Assembly: GCA_027919835.1 (NCBI GenBank) | Contig: JANVFP010000025.1 | Coordinates: forward strand, 730,137 to 794,136 | Origin: Lentinula raphanica | Taxonomy: Eukaryota > Basidiomycota > Agaricomycetes > Agaricales > Omphalotaceae | DNA: 64,000 nucleotides | Reading direction: 5' to 3' | In this document: piece after piece, positions 13,023 to 24,235 of the stretch | Layout of the letters: each line of letters opens with the position of its first letter | How positions within the stretch are numbered: the first letter of the stretch is position 1 | Position numbers and translations under genes: made by a program | Notes under the pieces: generated by a model | The model's input: only the letters and a program-made list of their open reading frames with translations | Databases searched by the model: none | Told to the model about the DNA's origin: nothing

Positions 13023-13767
13023 TAGTGTTGCCGCGGATTGAGTTGAGTCGCAACTCGAGTTGCTTACTAAGCCAACTCAACTCGGACCAACTCGAGTTCA
13101 ACCGTTCTCATATATCAAAGTACTGGGAGAACGTTATAAGGCAGAGTCTGCATGTAGTGCACCGTAAGTTCTAGCTATCAATGAGATATCCAGGTTTTTT
13201 TTTGAGTAACCCTATGATAAGGCGCGATACTTCTGCCATTTAAGTCAAATGAACTTTTGCCTGGTCAACGCCAAATGGTAATCGGATGCCCTCAAGAGCC
13301 TCCCTATTCTGGAGAATTGCACTCACCTCGATTTCATCTGGTGGTAAACTCATTCATGATTGAGTGGAGTCAATCTGAAAAGCTGAAGATGATCATTGAT
13401 GAGCATGCCAAAAGTCGGAACTGGGCATTGCAGGTGGATAATGCAGAGGAACTGATTGTATTACAGTATAACAGATAGTGATTCAGTGGCTTGCCTGAAC
13501 TGCTGGCTGACCCATCACTGAAATAAGTAGGCAAAGAGGCCAGAGGGAGATGGAGGTCCAGGGATTGCTTGAAGATGGAATGCTCGATGAGCAACAAACG
13601 ATAAACGAAAGTATGGCGCTGAGCGCTTGGGTGCCCGGCAAATCACAGGCACTCATACCAAAACTCGAGTGATGTCAAACTCGAGTCAACTCGAGTTGTC
13701 GGCATCGTCAAGCCGGCGACTCGAGTCCGACTCGCAACTCGAGTGGACTCAAACCGCGGCAACACTA
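13023..13767. mobile_element. Non-autonomous hAT-like DNA transposon (MITE), 745 bp
   Basis: The element is bounded by inverted terminal repeats whose outer 14 bases (TAGTGTTGCCGCGG) match perfectly; after one mismatch a further TTGAGT also matches. It is flanked by identical 8-bp duplications (ACACGGAC). Seven copies of ACTCGAGT lie inside, two near the left end and five near the right. Each is a palindrome, and the leftmost sits in the perfect 14-bp palindrome GCAACTCGAGTTGC. Such subterminal motifs are where hAT transposases bind. There is no transposase: the longest internal frame has 73 codons and no motif. It must be moved, or have been moved, by an enzyme encoded elsewhere. The identical duplications and good repeat match suggest a fairly recent insertion. 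Confidence 0.9.
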
Positions 13768-13775
13768 ACACGGAC
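13768..13775. repeat. Right target-site duplication, ACACGGAC
   Basis: This is the right copy of the 8-bp direct repeat flanking the hAT-like element, identical to 13015-13022. Confidence 0.9.
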
Positions 13776-15927
13776 ACGGTACCTCGACGGCTCTGCCACC
13801 AATCAACCCTGAATTCCGCCCTTGGGAAACTTTGGTTCCAACTTTCCTATTCCGATTCAACGGTCTTTTCGTAAGATGTAATCTCCGCGATATTACTCAC
13901 TGTTCCAACAATTGTTCAATCGTCCATTGACGCTTGATCGCCGTGTCCTATTTTGGTAATTTCTTCCCACACCCTAAACTCCGTCGTCCCACTACGCCGT
14001 ACAGACTCAGTCTCTCGGCGGATTGGACGAATTCTCGAGTAGTAAGTACATATCGCATCAAATCACAGCTCTTTTTCTCTACTCGAGCTCTCTCACTCCA
14101 GCCCTACGGTGTTCTTGTCTGCTTCTGTTCTTCAAGATAACAAATCAAAAATTGAAAGCATTGAACGTGCGAGATGTACGTACCGTCTCCTCTCCTCTGG
14201 GCAAGTAATCGAGTCGCGCGAGAGGCGGTACACGTATGTATTTGAACTTTCGAATCATCCAAGGATAGCACTGGCAGCTGTGGGAGGATGTTTATTCACA
14301 AATCCTTGATCCCTCATTGGTTTTCCGAGAACTCTTCGACTCGCACACCCAGAATTACCTCTTCGAGTAATTCTACCGTCTCCATAAAACAGCATCATGA
14401 TCAAACACACATCGGAAATTCAACGTCAACGTGCAACCATTGTCGGGCAACTTTTTCCTTCGTCCAAAACCTAGCATCTAAGTAGGACAATGAATTGGAT
14501 AATTTAGCCGACTCAGTAGGAACCTCTTGCTTTTGCTTTCAAAGGCAGGCAGAAAATGTGAATCGAAGTTGGATTGTAGCACTGATCAATGATGATGTAT
14601 GTACTATGACCTTGTTTTGCATGACTGATCTATTTCGAACGAAAGGGTGAAGTTCATGCTTCGTGCTGTTGGGATGCTGTAAATCGGTCAAGGCGGAATT
14701 GGTGAACACCGTCGGTTGTTCTCCAGGAGAAGGTTGTACCTAGCGGCAAAGCGTTTTGTTTGATTCCTATAGGGCCGTATAGGTCACACCAGCCCGCTGC
14801 CGTCAGAGCTCTTGACACAACGTCCTTCAGGCTTCCTCTTTCACTCCGAGCCCATTCCGTTTTCTATCATCCCAGCCTATCGGGCCCAAGCAATGGTTCT
14901 ACCTCAGCCTTCATGTAAACTAACATAAGTCAGATTCAAAAAATATCGACAGCTATTCGGCATTTTCCTTGATCCTCTACAACTCTCTACATTCCTTCGC
15001 TTCGAGCTCTGTTCATTCGCTTGAGGTTAGGCTGCGCTTGTTGAAATAATTATATACTGGTAACTTGAATTGTTTCGACACATTCATGATGATTCCTTGC
15101 ACCTCGTCCAACTGTATGTGACTGTATGCGCTTCGCTTCAAGCTGCCTTCCAACTTGAAGTGCCCAATACTAAGCATTCACCTGGCATTCACTCGGACTT
15201 ATACTGAGCTTGAAAACAGTCGAATTGTCAAGATGCTATCAGGATTACAAAATCTACGGGCGCGATGTGGAGAAAAACGGCCTTAGACTGAGCTTGAAAG
15301 TTCTCAATACGCTGAGTGAGCATCTCTAAATGCAGTATGAATGTACGCCGGGATGAAAGGAAGGAAGTTAAGCAACTTGGAATAACGCGAACCAAGTCTA
15401 TGGGAACATCCGTACAAGGTATCACGAGATATTTCACTTGTCGACTGTTTCTCAGGCTACCTCATCCTCCTAATATGATCTTCGAGTCTCGGTCGACCTC
15501 GACAAACCTCGACCCAACGAAAACGCGCGCGCGGAGCCACCCGTGGTCACTCCACAACAGAGTCGCACTAGTGCGTTGTAGCTGCCGTTGCTCCTACGGT
15601 CCTCACTCCCCTTCACTCCCTTGCAAAACGTACCATCGGCGGTCGAAGTCAGCCAAAGCTATGTATACGATGTAAGGTAACACTGGGATTTGCTGTTTGA
15701 AATAGACTCAAATAACTGGATAGGAAGAGAATAAGAATAAGTGTTCCGCGGGGAAGAGATAAGAAGACTCAACCCATACTTTCCCGGAACATTTACACCA
15801 AGAGCTAGAGATAGGTTTGAACCTGGACTTCAAATCATCTAAAATTTCCGAGGAACAAGCGCAGAAGTACCTGACGAACAAGGATGGCCGTATAACAAGT
15901 TCGAACCCGTCTCTGTTCAAAAAACCC

Positions 15928-15963
15928 AAGAGGAACGGAGAAGTATCTGATACCGTTCCTCTT
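15928..15963. repeat. Perfect 11-bp inverted repeat (hairpin)
   Basis: AAGAGGAACGG and CCGTTCCTCTT are exact reverse complements separated by 14 bases, and a T-rich run follows. It lies in the gene-poor stretch with no gene to assign it to. It could be a terminator-like hairpin or a small element end. Confidence 0.6.
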
Positions 15964-16608
15964 TCGTTTTTGTTCTAACCAATCACAAGCCTATCTGTTT
16001 AGAGTACCTTTTGAGGACAATTCTGATCCCTCAGGTTGTATTTGGATGTAAGGGTTGCTGAGCTTCCTGTGCGTTCACTCAAAAAAAAACTCTACGGCTT
16101 GGAGCGAGCCTAGCTTTGCTCTTGAAAATTGACTGTACAAGATTGTCTTCAAGGTACTGTCTGCTTGATACATTGTCCTTGCCCTTGCCCGTAGTATGAC
16201 GTGCGTGCGATTCGAAGCCGCAGAAGAATCTAGGACGCGAAGGTAAACGAAGGTTTTCTAGACGTCGGCCGCGGCTACACGCGTAGTACGGTCCCCACTC
16301 ATCGCTAAACCTCTTCTCTGCAGTCGAAACGAGACGATGTCTTGTCAAATTCGTTCATAGTGCTTCTTGAGCGTCGCTTGTTCTCGGGAGTCAGGATTTC
16401 GTACAGATGCGCGCATCGCACCCGCCGCTCCCCGCCGACACCTGCTCAAAATTGAAGGACTAGATTCCGAGGAGGTCACTGGGAGGTAAGTTGACTCGAT
16501 GCGAGTTTCGGTAATGCGGTGGTAGCTCCACAATACCCCTGCTTTCTATTCAAAGAGCTTTCATTATATTGTCAGTTGGTATTGACTAATTGACTGGCCC
16601 AGTTTGAA

Positions 16609-16869
16609 CTACTTTCCCGCATAGGACCCTGGTACGTCTTTGGCGGGGGATCCTGATTCCTGAGTGCACGCACAACCGTTTTTCGCAGCATCCTGGAGTG
16701 GAATGAAATCAATCATCAACTCATCTTCAACTCGCGGAACGATACTTACTGCAAACTCCAAAGTGACTGGATCGGTATCCATACATTCGGAGACCGAAGA
16801 ACTGTAGTCCGTTTCTTCGCGGTTACTAATACCTCGAGTAAACGGTAGACCACAGGTTGAACCGTTCAA
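16609..16869 (-). CDS. Possible small spliced protein, unrecognised
   Basis: An open frame of 86 codons contains what looks like a genuine 57-nt intron, starting gtaagt and ending ccag. Removing it leaves the frame open: the first exon ends ...TDPVTLEFA and the second reads DAAKNGCACTQESGSPAKD and ends PGSYAGK. The encoded peptide is about 67 residues, with Cys in the pairs TCG and CAC. I do not recognise it. It may be the end of a gene with more exons upstream, since an ATG followed by SASDGPWKP occurs near 16.97 kb, or a relic. Confidence 0.25.
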   Translation of the reverse strand: MNGSTCGLPFTRGISNREETDYSSSVSECMDTDPVTLEFAVSIVPRVEDELMIDFIPLQDAAKNGCACTQESGSPAKDVPGSYAGK

Positions 16870-18160
16870 CCGAAGTTAACTCTTGCAACGTCGTGAAGTA
16901 CCGTTGTAATTAACTCGAAGTTCAACACTCCAATCCTAAGTCACTGGTTTCCAAGGTCCGTCGCTTGCGCTCATGCTTCAAGCCTATTGTAACACTAAGT
17001 AGCTTTTTTCCCCAGCCACTGTGATTCTGGCTGCACCCAAGACACCCGAGATGTAGTAGAAGAAGACGAAATAAGCGGTATGATAATCAACCGTACTTTC
17101 AAGTCCTCCCTCTTAGAATCTGCCAGCCATACGGCAACAGTACGATTATATGCGGCATGCCGCGACCTTCATCCACAAAATACTACCCCCGAGTTTACAT
17201 CAGAAAGTACTGGAACTCCTGCAAGCCCCAGGTAATTCCAACACTGTGGTTAAACTGGTACCATTTGTGGCTAACGCATAAGCTCGCCCTGCAATCTATG
17301 TATACGGACACCTTGAAGATTCTCAGCACGTCGTCAGGAATGCATGCTGGCCTGCAGATTATCGATTATCCCTCATACTGTCTATCAGATTTTCTCCTTC
17401 CTTTGGATAACAATCCCGGGAACCCATCGAGGACCCACACATACCTTTCCCTGTTCGTCGGTCTACTTGAGCGTACTTGGTAATATATTGCTTGCCAATG
17501 GCCATATCCTAGTATTGCTGCAACTGTCGCTCTTATGATGAGTACTGACAGTGGGAATTTGTACACACAATGAACTAAGCTCACATGGTCGAGTCCAATG
17601 TTGTGGTCCACGATCGATGCCTTGAATCCACAATCACCCATATCCTGCTGTAACAGGCTGTAACAGGCCCGCTTCCGTATCCCTGCAAATTCTGATGCTC
17701 TTCATTTCGCTTTCTTGTACTATAGATGCCCTGGAAACTTGAAAGTGACAGGAAATCCACATGGACACTACGCCACCACCGTTGGCGCTGAATCGTTGCT
17801 TAGATAGTACTTTGCCATGCAGAGGACCGCTAGGGGAATTTGGTCAAAGCAGTTCCATGATTGATCATTTGCTACTCGCGCGCTCGGAGTGTGCTTCCTC
17901 CAAATACCCCATCCAACATCTTGTATGTGGTACTCGGGTGCAAGGCAAAAAGGCGAATGATTACATTCATTCTCAGCGTCGACACAAATGTGGACCATAT
18001 GATACATTGATCAATGCACAATGAAAATTAATTATTGTCACGGTTGAGTTCCATCTCAGTTAGGCTTCTGAAAATCGCGATCGATGTACAAAAAAGTCAC
18101 TTGAACAACATAGAAATTTTGAATCCTTCTATATGTCCAAAATCCTCTTCGTGTCTGCGA

Positions 18161-19362
18161 TCACGCTGTCGCACGATATGCAGGAGGTGAGGCCGTTATC
18201 ATCCGCATTGCAGTTGGGGATGACTGATCAAAAAGGTAGTCTGAGTTCGTCCCTCCTAAAGTGGGATCGCCGCTGGACCTATATCTGATATGCTTCTGAG
18301 GTGGAGGCGATCGAGGCGAACTGGCGATATGAAAGAGATGAACAGGTCGCGCTTGTGTAAGTGGATTTCGGTTCTGGGATTTAAGACGACTGCAACGTCT
18401 ACGCCAGACTATCAGCGTACTGATCACTAGAAGAAGCAGAACGCTTCCGATAGGAAGTGCTATCTCGAGAGCCCGTGAGATACGCTCTGCATGTTCGTTG
18501 TTCTCTGTTGATGTCAAAGGTGAAGCGCTGCCAGAATTTGAACGGTCTGTGGAGGCCGGAGGTGGAAATATTGGGGAGCTTGTGTCCGTAGGGCTCAGAG
18601 TAGGAGTGGGAGGGAAGTTTGTAGAATTCTCAAGGTCATCGTCCGCCCTATGTTAGATTTCAGAGAAAAAAAACACACAATCGTTGCTTTACCTACGTGA
18701 AAATTATGTAGTCGAGAAGAATCAGGGCGTTAGTGCCATTAGGCACTCCATTCTGGATCATCAAACGATGAAGGCCGTACTCCAGAGACGGCATTGCAAA
18801 GACGGGAACGTTATACGTATAGGTGTCTAGGTTCTCTGTCGGCGTATTCTGGTATGTGCTCACGGGAATACCGTCCATATGGAAGATCATATCGGAATCT
18901 CCAAAAATCGGATAAGTTGCACTATTGAGCATGATACAAAAGACGTATATCGCAGTGCCTGGCATTCCGTGGAGTAAGCGTTTTGAACGTACGAAATTAT
19001 AGTAATAGAATTCAGCTTACCGTTAAAAGTGATGTTCGCCGTGAACGGTTCGTTAGGAAATGCCATCGTCTGCGAATTAGGAGGTGCATAGAACTAGATC
19101 CATCGTATCAGTGAACGAATGAGTGAAAGTTAAATCGGAATATACACACTGCCGCGTCATGCCAGGTTTGATTATAGACCAACTCTGCCTCAGGCTGAGC
19201 ATCGCAACCATGACATTCATTCCCTATATTCCAAGCACCATAAGGGCCGTAGACCCAGGACGGATCACTATCGTCGATAGTGAAATTGCGGAAGGTTGCT
19301 TTGACATCCAGCAGGAGTGACGCCAACAGATACAGGCGAAAGTGGGCATACAAATTCGGCAT
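18161..19362 (-). CDS. Single-pass membrane protein of the fungal TIDD/TWHDA type
   Basis: This is a predicted type I plasma-membrane or wall-facing protein of unknown function, of a family common in mushrooms. MPNLYAHFRLYLLASLLLDV is a signal peptide. The extracellular part begins FRNFTIDDSDPSWVYGPYG and continues ...NQTWHDAA, ANITFNGTAIYVFCIML and YNVPVFAMPSLEYGLHRLMI. These repeat the family pattern of a beta-sandwich-like domain with N-glycosylation sites. A Ser/Thr/Pro-rich stalk leads to one membrane helix, IALPIGSVLLLLVISTLIVW, stopped by RRR and followed by a disordered cytoplasmic tail. Three introns (gtgtgt...tctag, gtaagc...gccag, gtaggt...acatag) join in frame. An upstream extension of the open frame to 19626 lacks a signal peptide, so I place the start at 19362. 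Confidence 0.75.
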
Positions 19363-20210
19363 TGCTTGCTGCTCGCGATTCTCGTCGACAACAGGAAGAT
19401 CGTAACCCACAGACCAGTTCTCTTTGAGTATGCAGCTAAAGAGGTTTGCAATCTCAAGCACATCACCCTCAGTATAAGAGTAGACTTGAATTTGTTGTGC
19501 AAGGGCGGGAGAACATAGAGCTGGATGCAGACATTGACGTTGTAGATAGTAGATTGGCAGTCTAGAAAGATCATCAGAAAGTGGGGACAGTCTGAGTGAT
19601 CTAAGTGGGCTGGCACTCAATAACAAATGACCTACCTTTTCAAAACGACAGACATAAATCAGTATGATGTCCTGACCCGTACGTGCGATAACAGGCTCAG
19701 TGATCCAAAGGATCTGCGTGAGTGAAACTCGAAGAAACTAAAGTCTTCGTCATTTTTCCCATAGGCGATACGAATTGATTCGAGCATTTCTCGTCGGGTA
19801 GCAAGGAGATGCGAGCTGCCTACGGCTTTGCACGACAGATGGAGACAGGCAGTCAAGGGCAGTCATTGTGTTTCTTGAAAAAGGTCTCCTTCCATCATCC
19901 CGTTGTCAATTCAATCAGTCTCCTTTCAGATGCGCTGAACCTAACTTCAAAACGCATATCAAAGATCTTGTAGTCAAGACTGTGTAGCAGGCACTAGCAG
20001 GTACTCACGAGTTGAGGATACCCTGGTTTTTGTGATATTGGGCTGTGTGAAAAGGTATCTGGAATTGAATGGACGCTATGCCTTAGGTGTCATTCGTACG
20101 ATTTAGGTCGATAGCTCGTCAAAGACTTCAGCCCTTCCGAGTTTTCTCTAATCGATGTGTTCATATGAGTAAGCAGAATGAAAGCCAAAGCGGACAATCA
20201 GCCTACAACA
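19363..20210. other. Intergenic, no supported gene
   Basis: This is the region between the start of the membrane-protein gene and the stop of the ankyrin gene, both read leftward. No motif or credible exon was found; it holds the membrane-protein promoter. Confidence 0.5.
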
Positions 20211-21026
20211 TTAGATAGCAACTTGATGCATCAGATACAACGTCTGCATGTCTGGCACACAGGCCTTCTCTTCGGTGAAGTAGTGCACAATGTCTGGCGC
20301 ATTGCACTTGACCGCTAGTTTTAGCAGATCTTTCGTGATCGCCACCCGATCTTCTAGCTTCCTTTTCTTCGACTTGGTTTCATTGGTTCGGCTTCGTTCT
20401 ACCAATAACTTGACCATTCGTAGATCCTTTCGTCGAATTGCGACGCGGACAGCAAGATTATCCTTGTGCGCGGGAGAGGCACCTTCTTCAAGTAAAAGAT
20501 GCACAAGAGGTATGAATCCCATGTGGACAGCTTTTATGAGGGCATAATCGTTAAGACTGGATATATCCAGAGAGAATCCCTCGATATATAAGCCACGAAT
20601 GAAAGGCAAAGGGTGGTCTTGTTCTGTCCACGCAGCTCCGTACTTCCGAGTATCTAAGCCTTGGAACAGTCGTTTTGGTGTTTTGACTAGTGTTGAGCCT
20701 GTTTTATCGTAGTTGGTAAGTCTTTTGATGAATCGAAGGACCTCGAGCGAGCATATGGGATATCGAAGAGCTCTGGAGAAAAAGTCGTGCGTAGCGTCAC
20801 ACAAGCGTAGATATATATATTCAGCCTGAAGAGACGAGGGGGCAGACTTGAATATCCGGTGAAGATAGCGGGATGTACAAGGGAGATGATGGGAAAGGGC
20901 GAAAAGCTGTATGTCATATAGAAGCTTCAAAGCATATGAGAGACCTGTATGGAGACGGAGAAAGATACACACCTCGACAGGCAGTAGCTCCAAGCGAGAA
21001 AGTTGGCATTTGGGATCGCTGTTCAT
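20211..21026 (-). CDS. F-box-like / ankyrin-repeat protein
   Basis: Exon 1 begins MNSDPKCQLSRLELLPVE. It is followed by an intron of about 66 nt (gtgtgt...acatacag), after which the frame continues LFALSHHLPCTSRYLHRIF, giving an F-box-like helix pair. The C-terminal half has degenerate ankyrin repeats: NDYALIKAVHMGFIPLVHLL, the loop LLEEGASPAHKDNLAVRVAI, then RRKDLRMVKLLVERS and DLLKLAVKCNAPDIVHYF. A basic patch (TKSKKRKLED) separates two of them. Such proteins form large families in agaricomycetes and are presumed ubiquitin-ligase adaptors; no partner can be named. It starts only about 80 bp from the divergent NEDD1-like gene. Confidence 0.75.
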   Translation of the reverse strand: MNSDPKCQLSRLELLPVEVCIFLRLHTGLSYALKLLYDIQLFALSHHLPCTSRYLHRIFKSAPSSLQAEYIYLRLCDATHDFFSRALRYPICSLEVLRFIKRLTNYDKTGSTLVKTPKRLFQGLDTRKYGAAWTEQDHPLPFIRGLYIEGFSLDISSLNDYALIKAVHMGFIPLVHLLLEEGASPAHKDNLAVRVAIRRKDLRMVKLLVERSRTNETKSKKRKLEDRVAITKDLLKLAVKCNAPDIVHYFTEEKACVPDMQTLYLMHQVAI

Positions 21027-21105
21027 TGCAATTCCAAATGGGTAGGAGGGAGGGAAGATACGGTGAGATTAGATAATAGTCGAGTCACATGAAGATAACG
21101 ATCAC

Positions 21106-23980
21106 ATGCTTCGAGATTATTACGCGGCCCGGAGAGATCCGCATGTTGGAAATCAAACTCAACGCGATTGTGTTTCTTACGTTGCTACCCAAACCATGCT
21201 CGCAATTGCAAGTGCTGAAGCCCTCAGCATACTCGACCAAACAGCACTGAAGAAGTCTTTTTATACCCCTCACTCAAGTCTTCCTCTTTCCTCTCCTCCT
21301 GTCGCCAGCTCGTGGTCTTCCGATAACAAATTTCTTTTCATCGCCTCTGAAAATGTGGTTCAAAAATACGATGTCGACCGGAAGTCTTTGATGACCATAT
21401 ACACGGGCACAGAGTCTATTTTGTCGCTGGCCGTGAAGGATACAACTGTGGTGATCATTGCTGCAGGCGAGCAGGTTCAGATGCTAGAATGTGGTTCGAT
21501 CGTGAAGATTTCCGAAACCTTCAACTCACACACTGATATCGTCAACTCTCTCTCCTTATCAAACGATTCGACTCTATGCGCTTCTACATCTCGCAATGCT
21601 GTCCATGTGCACGATCTCGTCTTGTCCTCGCATACGCCTTTGCAAGGCTTGCCTGTGTCAGACCAGTACTCCATCGAAACATGCACATTTCATTCTCATT
21701 CACGGACGCGCCTGTTGCTCGGCATTGGCAAGCAATTCGTTATCTATGACATCAATCGGCCATCTGGACCACTGAAAGTGATTCCGTTGAGCGATAATAC
21801 ACCAGGAAATATCACTGCAATTTCATGTAGTCCGTTCAGCAAAACCTTGATTGCCATTGCCACTAGTGGAGGGACGATAGGACTCGTTGATCTGGATAAG
21901 GAAAAAGGGTACGTCGTTGGCTTTGACTCGTCTTCGAGTCGGGTTGTTCACGCTTTCTCGTGTAGACTTTTCCGAACTATCAATGTCAAGTCTCCTGTGG
22001 CTTCCCTCTCTTTCTCACAAGAAGGCGCTAGCGTCTACGTAGGCACGGAGGATGGGAAACTTTTGATCTTGGACCTTCGTGCCCTGGACAAGCCTCCCAA
22101 ATGCTTAGTCATTAGTGATATGGGGGCACGATTAGCGACCATAAGTGTTCAGGTCAGTACTCCTGGTCTTATGTGTTGGAAGTTAGCTTTATCAATCACT
22201 CAGGTAAAGACTAAACCAGCTGCGGAGCCACTTCAAAAACCTGTTTCAGCCACCAAAACCACCGAACCTTTCTCATCGGGTAAAGCATCAGCAACTATAT
22301 CATCTGTCCAAAAACTGTCGCCGCCCCTACGCACAGCGTCATCTGCGTCAAGTCGCAAAGGTCCCGTAGTATCAAGTGCACGTACTACCAAAGCTTCCCT
22401 CGCGAAAGATTCACCCTCTAGTATTTCGTTAGCCAATCAGGAGGGCACTACAAGCCCGAATGAGAACGACAACTTTTCTCGTGAGTAAATCTTGACATAG
22501 TATTCCATTAGAATGAGTACTCATGGGTGAAATAACTTCATTAGTCCAGCTGGAGGAACCTCACGTCGCCATAAATGGTACTCAGAAAGGGCTCAGATCG
22601 ACACCAATGAAAACAACCGCTGGGACAGTGCAGAAACACACTCGGAGTCCTGCCTTTAAATCCCCAACGCAGGGTGCAGTCGGACGTACGGGTCTTCTCC
22701 GACCACCTCCTCGATCGTCGCCGTTGACTGCATCTTCACTCAAATCCAAAGCATCTCTGAAAGGAGAGCCCTCTCAACGGCCACGTACTACCTCAACCGC
22801 ATCCCGGACGACCATAAAATCGTCCCCACTTCATGTAACATCGAAGGAAGCCAAGCAAGACGCAGGCTCAGTTCCTCCCATTAGAACACGAACGGTGTCT
22901 ACTACCTCCTCTCGAGCTCCCAAGGCTTCGACATCCTCCGGCGGTACACCGCGAGCAGGGAATTCTATATCCCCAAACGCAGGTTCAGTTCCTCCCAATA
23001 GAACACGGACGGTGTCTACAACCTCCTCTCGAGCTCCCAAAACTTCGACATCCTCCGGCGGTACACCGCGACCAGGGAAATCTACATCCCCAACTTCAGG
23101 ATCTACCAAAGCAGCAAATGATCGATTGACAGCGCCGAAAGACGCCAAAAAGGCGCGCTTCCCTTCGAGTTCTGGATTGGGTCGAACGGGTATTATGCAA
23201 GCAGCGACTAATTCAACCACCTCACGCTCCTCGCGATCCCAGGATGGAACGAAACTCAGTTCCACCTTTAACCCAGTATTATTCTCTAATACCCGTACAC
23301 CCTCACCCGATCTATCCGACATCGAGACTATAGCGAGATCAGGTCCTAAACCTGTCACGCCATTGCCTCGTCAGCGTAGAGCAATCGCTTCTCAAGATGG
23401 TCAAAGAGGTGACGAGGGTGAAGATATTGATCTGCTAGCACGGACACATGGATTCCCGAAGAAGGATTCTGATAAAGGCAAGACGAGAACAGTCCTTTTC
23501 CAAGACGACGGTAAACAGTCTGACTGCGAGCAAGACGAGAAAAACGCTGGCTCAGATGACGAGAATGAGTCAGAGAAAGAGAATCGCCGAGAGGGAAGTC
23601 TATCCTGGCAGATATCTCCCAGAAGACCCGAACCCACAGGTCTCTCTGCATCGACGTCCGCCCCTTGGAAAGCATCACCCCTTCGTCATTCTCAATCTCA
23701 ATCACCTCTCCGCGTGCAATATCCAAACATTCCAGCTTCTCCCGGTGGTACTTCACCCCGAGACCTTTTGCGAAACATTGTCCGGGATGTCATGTATGAT
23801 TTCCATCAGGAGTCTCGCGCAGATATGATCGGATTGCATTTGGATTTGGTGAGAATGGGGAGAGGATGGAAGAAGGAACTCAGAGAGTTGATGGGTGAGT
23901 ACAATGGGGAGCTGGAAGAGCTTAGAGAAGAAAACAGAAGGTTGAGAGAAGAGAATGAAAGGCTCAGAAGAGGTTACTAG
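21106..23980 (+). CDS. NEDD1/GCP-WD-like WD40 protein, gamma-tubulin anchoring
   Basis: The first ~330 residues are WD40 repeats (TPHSSLPLSSPPVASSWSSD, SHTDIVNSLSLSNDSTLCAS, ISCSPFSKTLIAIATSGGTI, VASLSFSQEGASVYVGTEDG). They are followed by a Ser/Pro/Thr-rich disordered region and a C-terminal helical part, SPRDLLRNIVRDVMYDFHQ then ADMIGLHLDLVRMGRGWKKE, ending in a Glu/Arg coiled coil. This layout is that of NEDD1, which recruits the gamma-tubulin complex to centrosomes or spindle poles. Three introns join in frame: 21.91-21.97 kb, 22.15-22.20 kb and about 22482-22544. A 39-residue unit is tandemly duplicated in the disordered region (see findings). The start is the first ATG of the open exon; a later Met (MLAIASAEAL) is possible. 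Similarity rests on layout and C-terminal motif, so the name is left out. Confidence 0.75.
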
Positions 23981-24177
23981 ACCGTCAGGAACTTGGTTAC
24001 TTCAAGTTGTTCGTCTTTCTTGTATGCTCCTTTTCTTTTCTAAGTTGTGTTCTCTCGTATATTATGGCTATGTATGTTTTTCCTGTGCATTTGCAAAGTA
24101 AGAGTATACACTGACACAGTGTTTTAACACGGAGGGCCGGTTCGCCCTGGTTCACCCTAGTTGATGAGCGCTTATCA

Positions 24178-24188
24178 TTAGGGTTAGG
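24178..24188 (+). promoter_or_regulatory. Telobox-like TTAGGGTTAGG
   Basis: This is nearly two copies of the TTAGGG telomere unit, lying between the NEDD1-like stop and the HUT1 start. In fungi such short internal telomere motifs can bind telomere proteins or act in promoters. A chance match or telomere scar is equally possible. Confidence 0.35.
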
Positions 24189-24215
24189 TTTGATACGGCC
24201 AGTTGATCCGATTGC

Positions 24216-24235
24216 TACACGTCCTGCGACGTGTA
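24216..24235. promoter_or_regulatory. Inverted GACGTGTA site upstream of HUT1
   Basis: TACACGTC and GACGTGTA form a perfect 8-bp inverted repeat with a 4-base spacer, ending 77 bp before the HUT1 ATG. The half-site contains GACGTG, the core of bZIP sites of the CRE and unfolded-protein-response type. Function is inferred from position and motif only. Confidence 0.45.

Larger units (their letters stand above)
13776..18160. other. Gene-poor stretch of about 4.4 kb
   Basis: No conserved protein can be read on either strand. Open frames stay below about 120 codons and mostly lack matching splice chains. Two minus-strand patches, near 16.6-16.9 and 17.3-17.6 kb, show splice-like signals, but I could not connect them to a known family. 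With the hAT-like element at its left border, the region may be decayed transposon or gene remnant DNA. Confidence 0.5.

Noticed and set aside
14690..14770. tRNA-like GGCGGAATTGGTGAACACC stretch
   Set aside because: No acceptor or T-arm pairing can be drawn around it.
17366..17641. 91-codon minus-strand ORF as a gene
   Set aside because: Parts look spliced (GDCGFKASIVDHNIGLDH, IGKQYITKYAQVDRRTGK), but no continuous model reaches a convincing start and stop; kept only as a note on the gene-poor island.
22831..23756. Minus-strand ORFs opposite the NEDD1-like linker
   Set aside because: They mirror the low-complexity linker and its duplication and have no features of their own.
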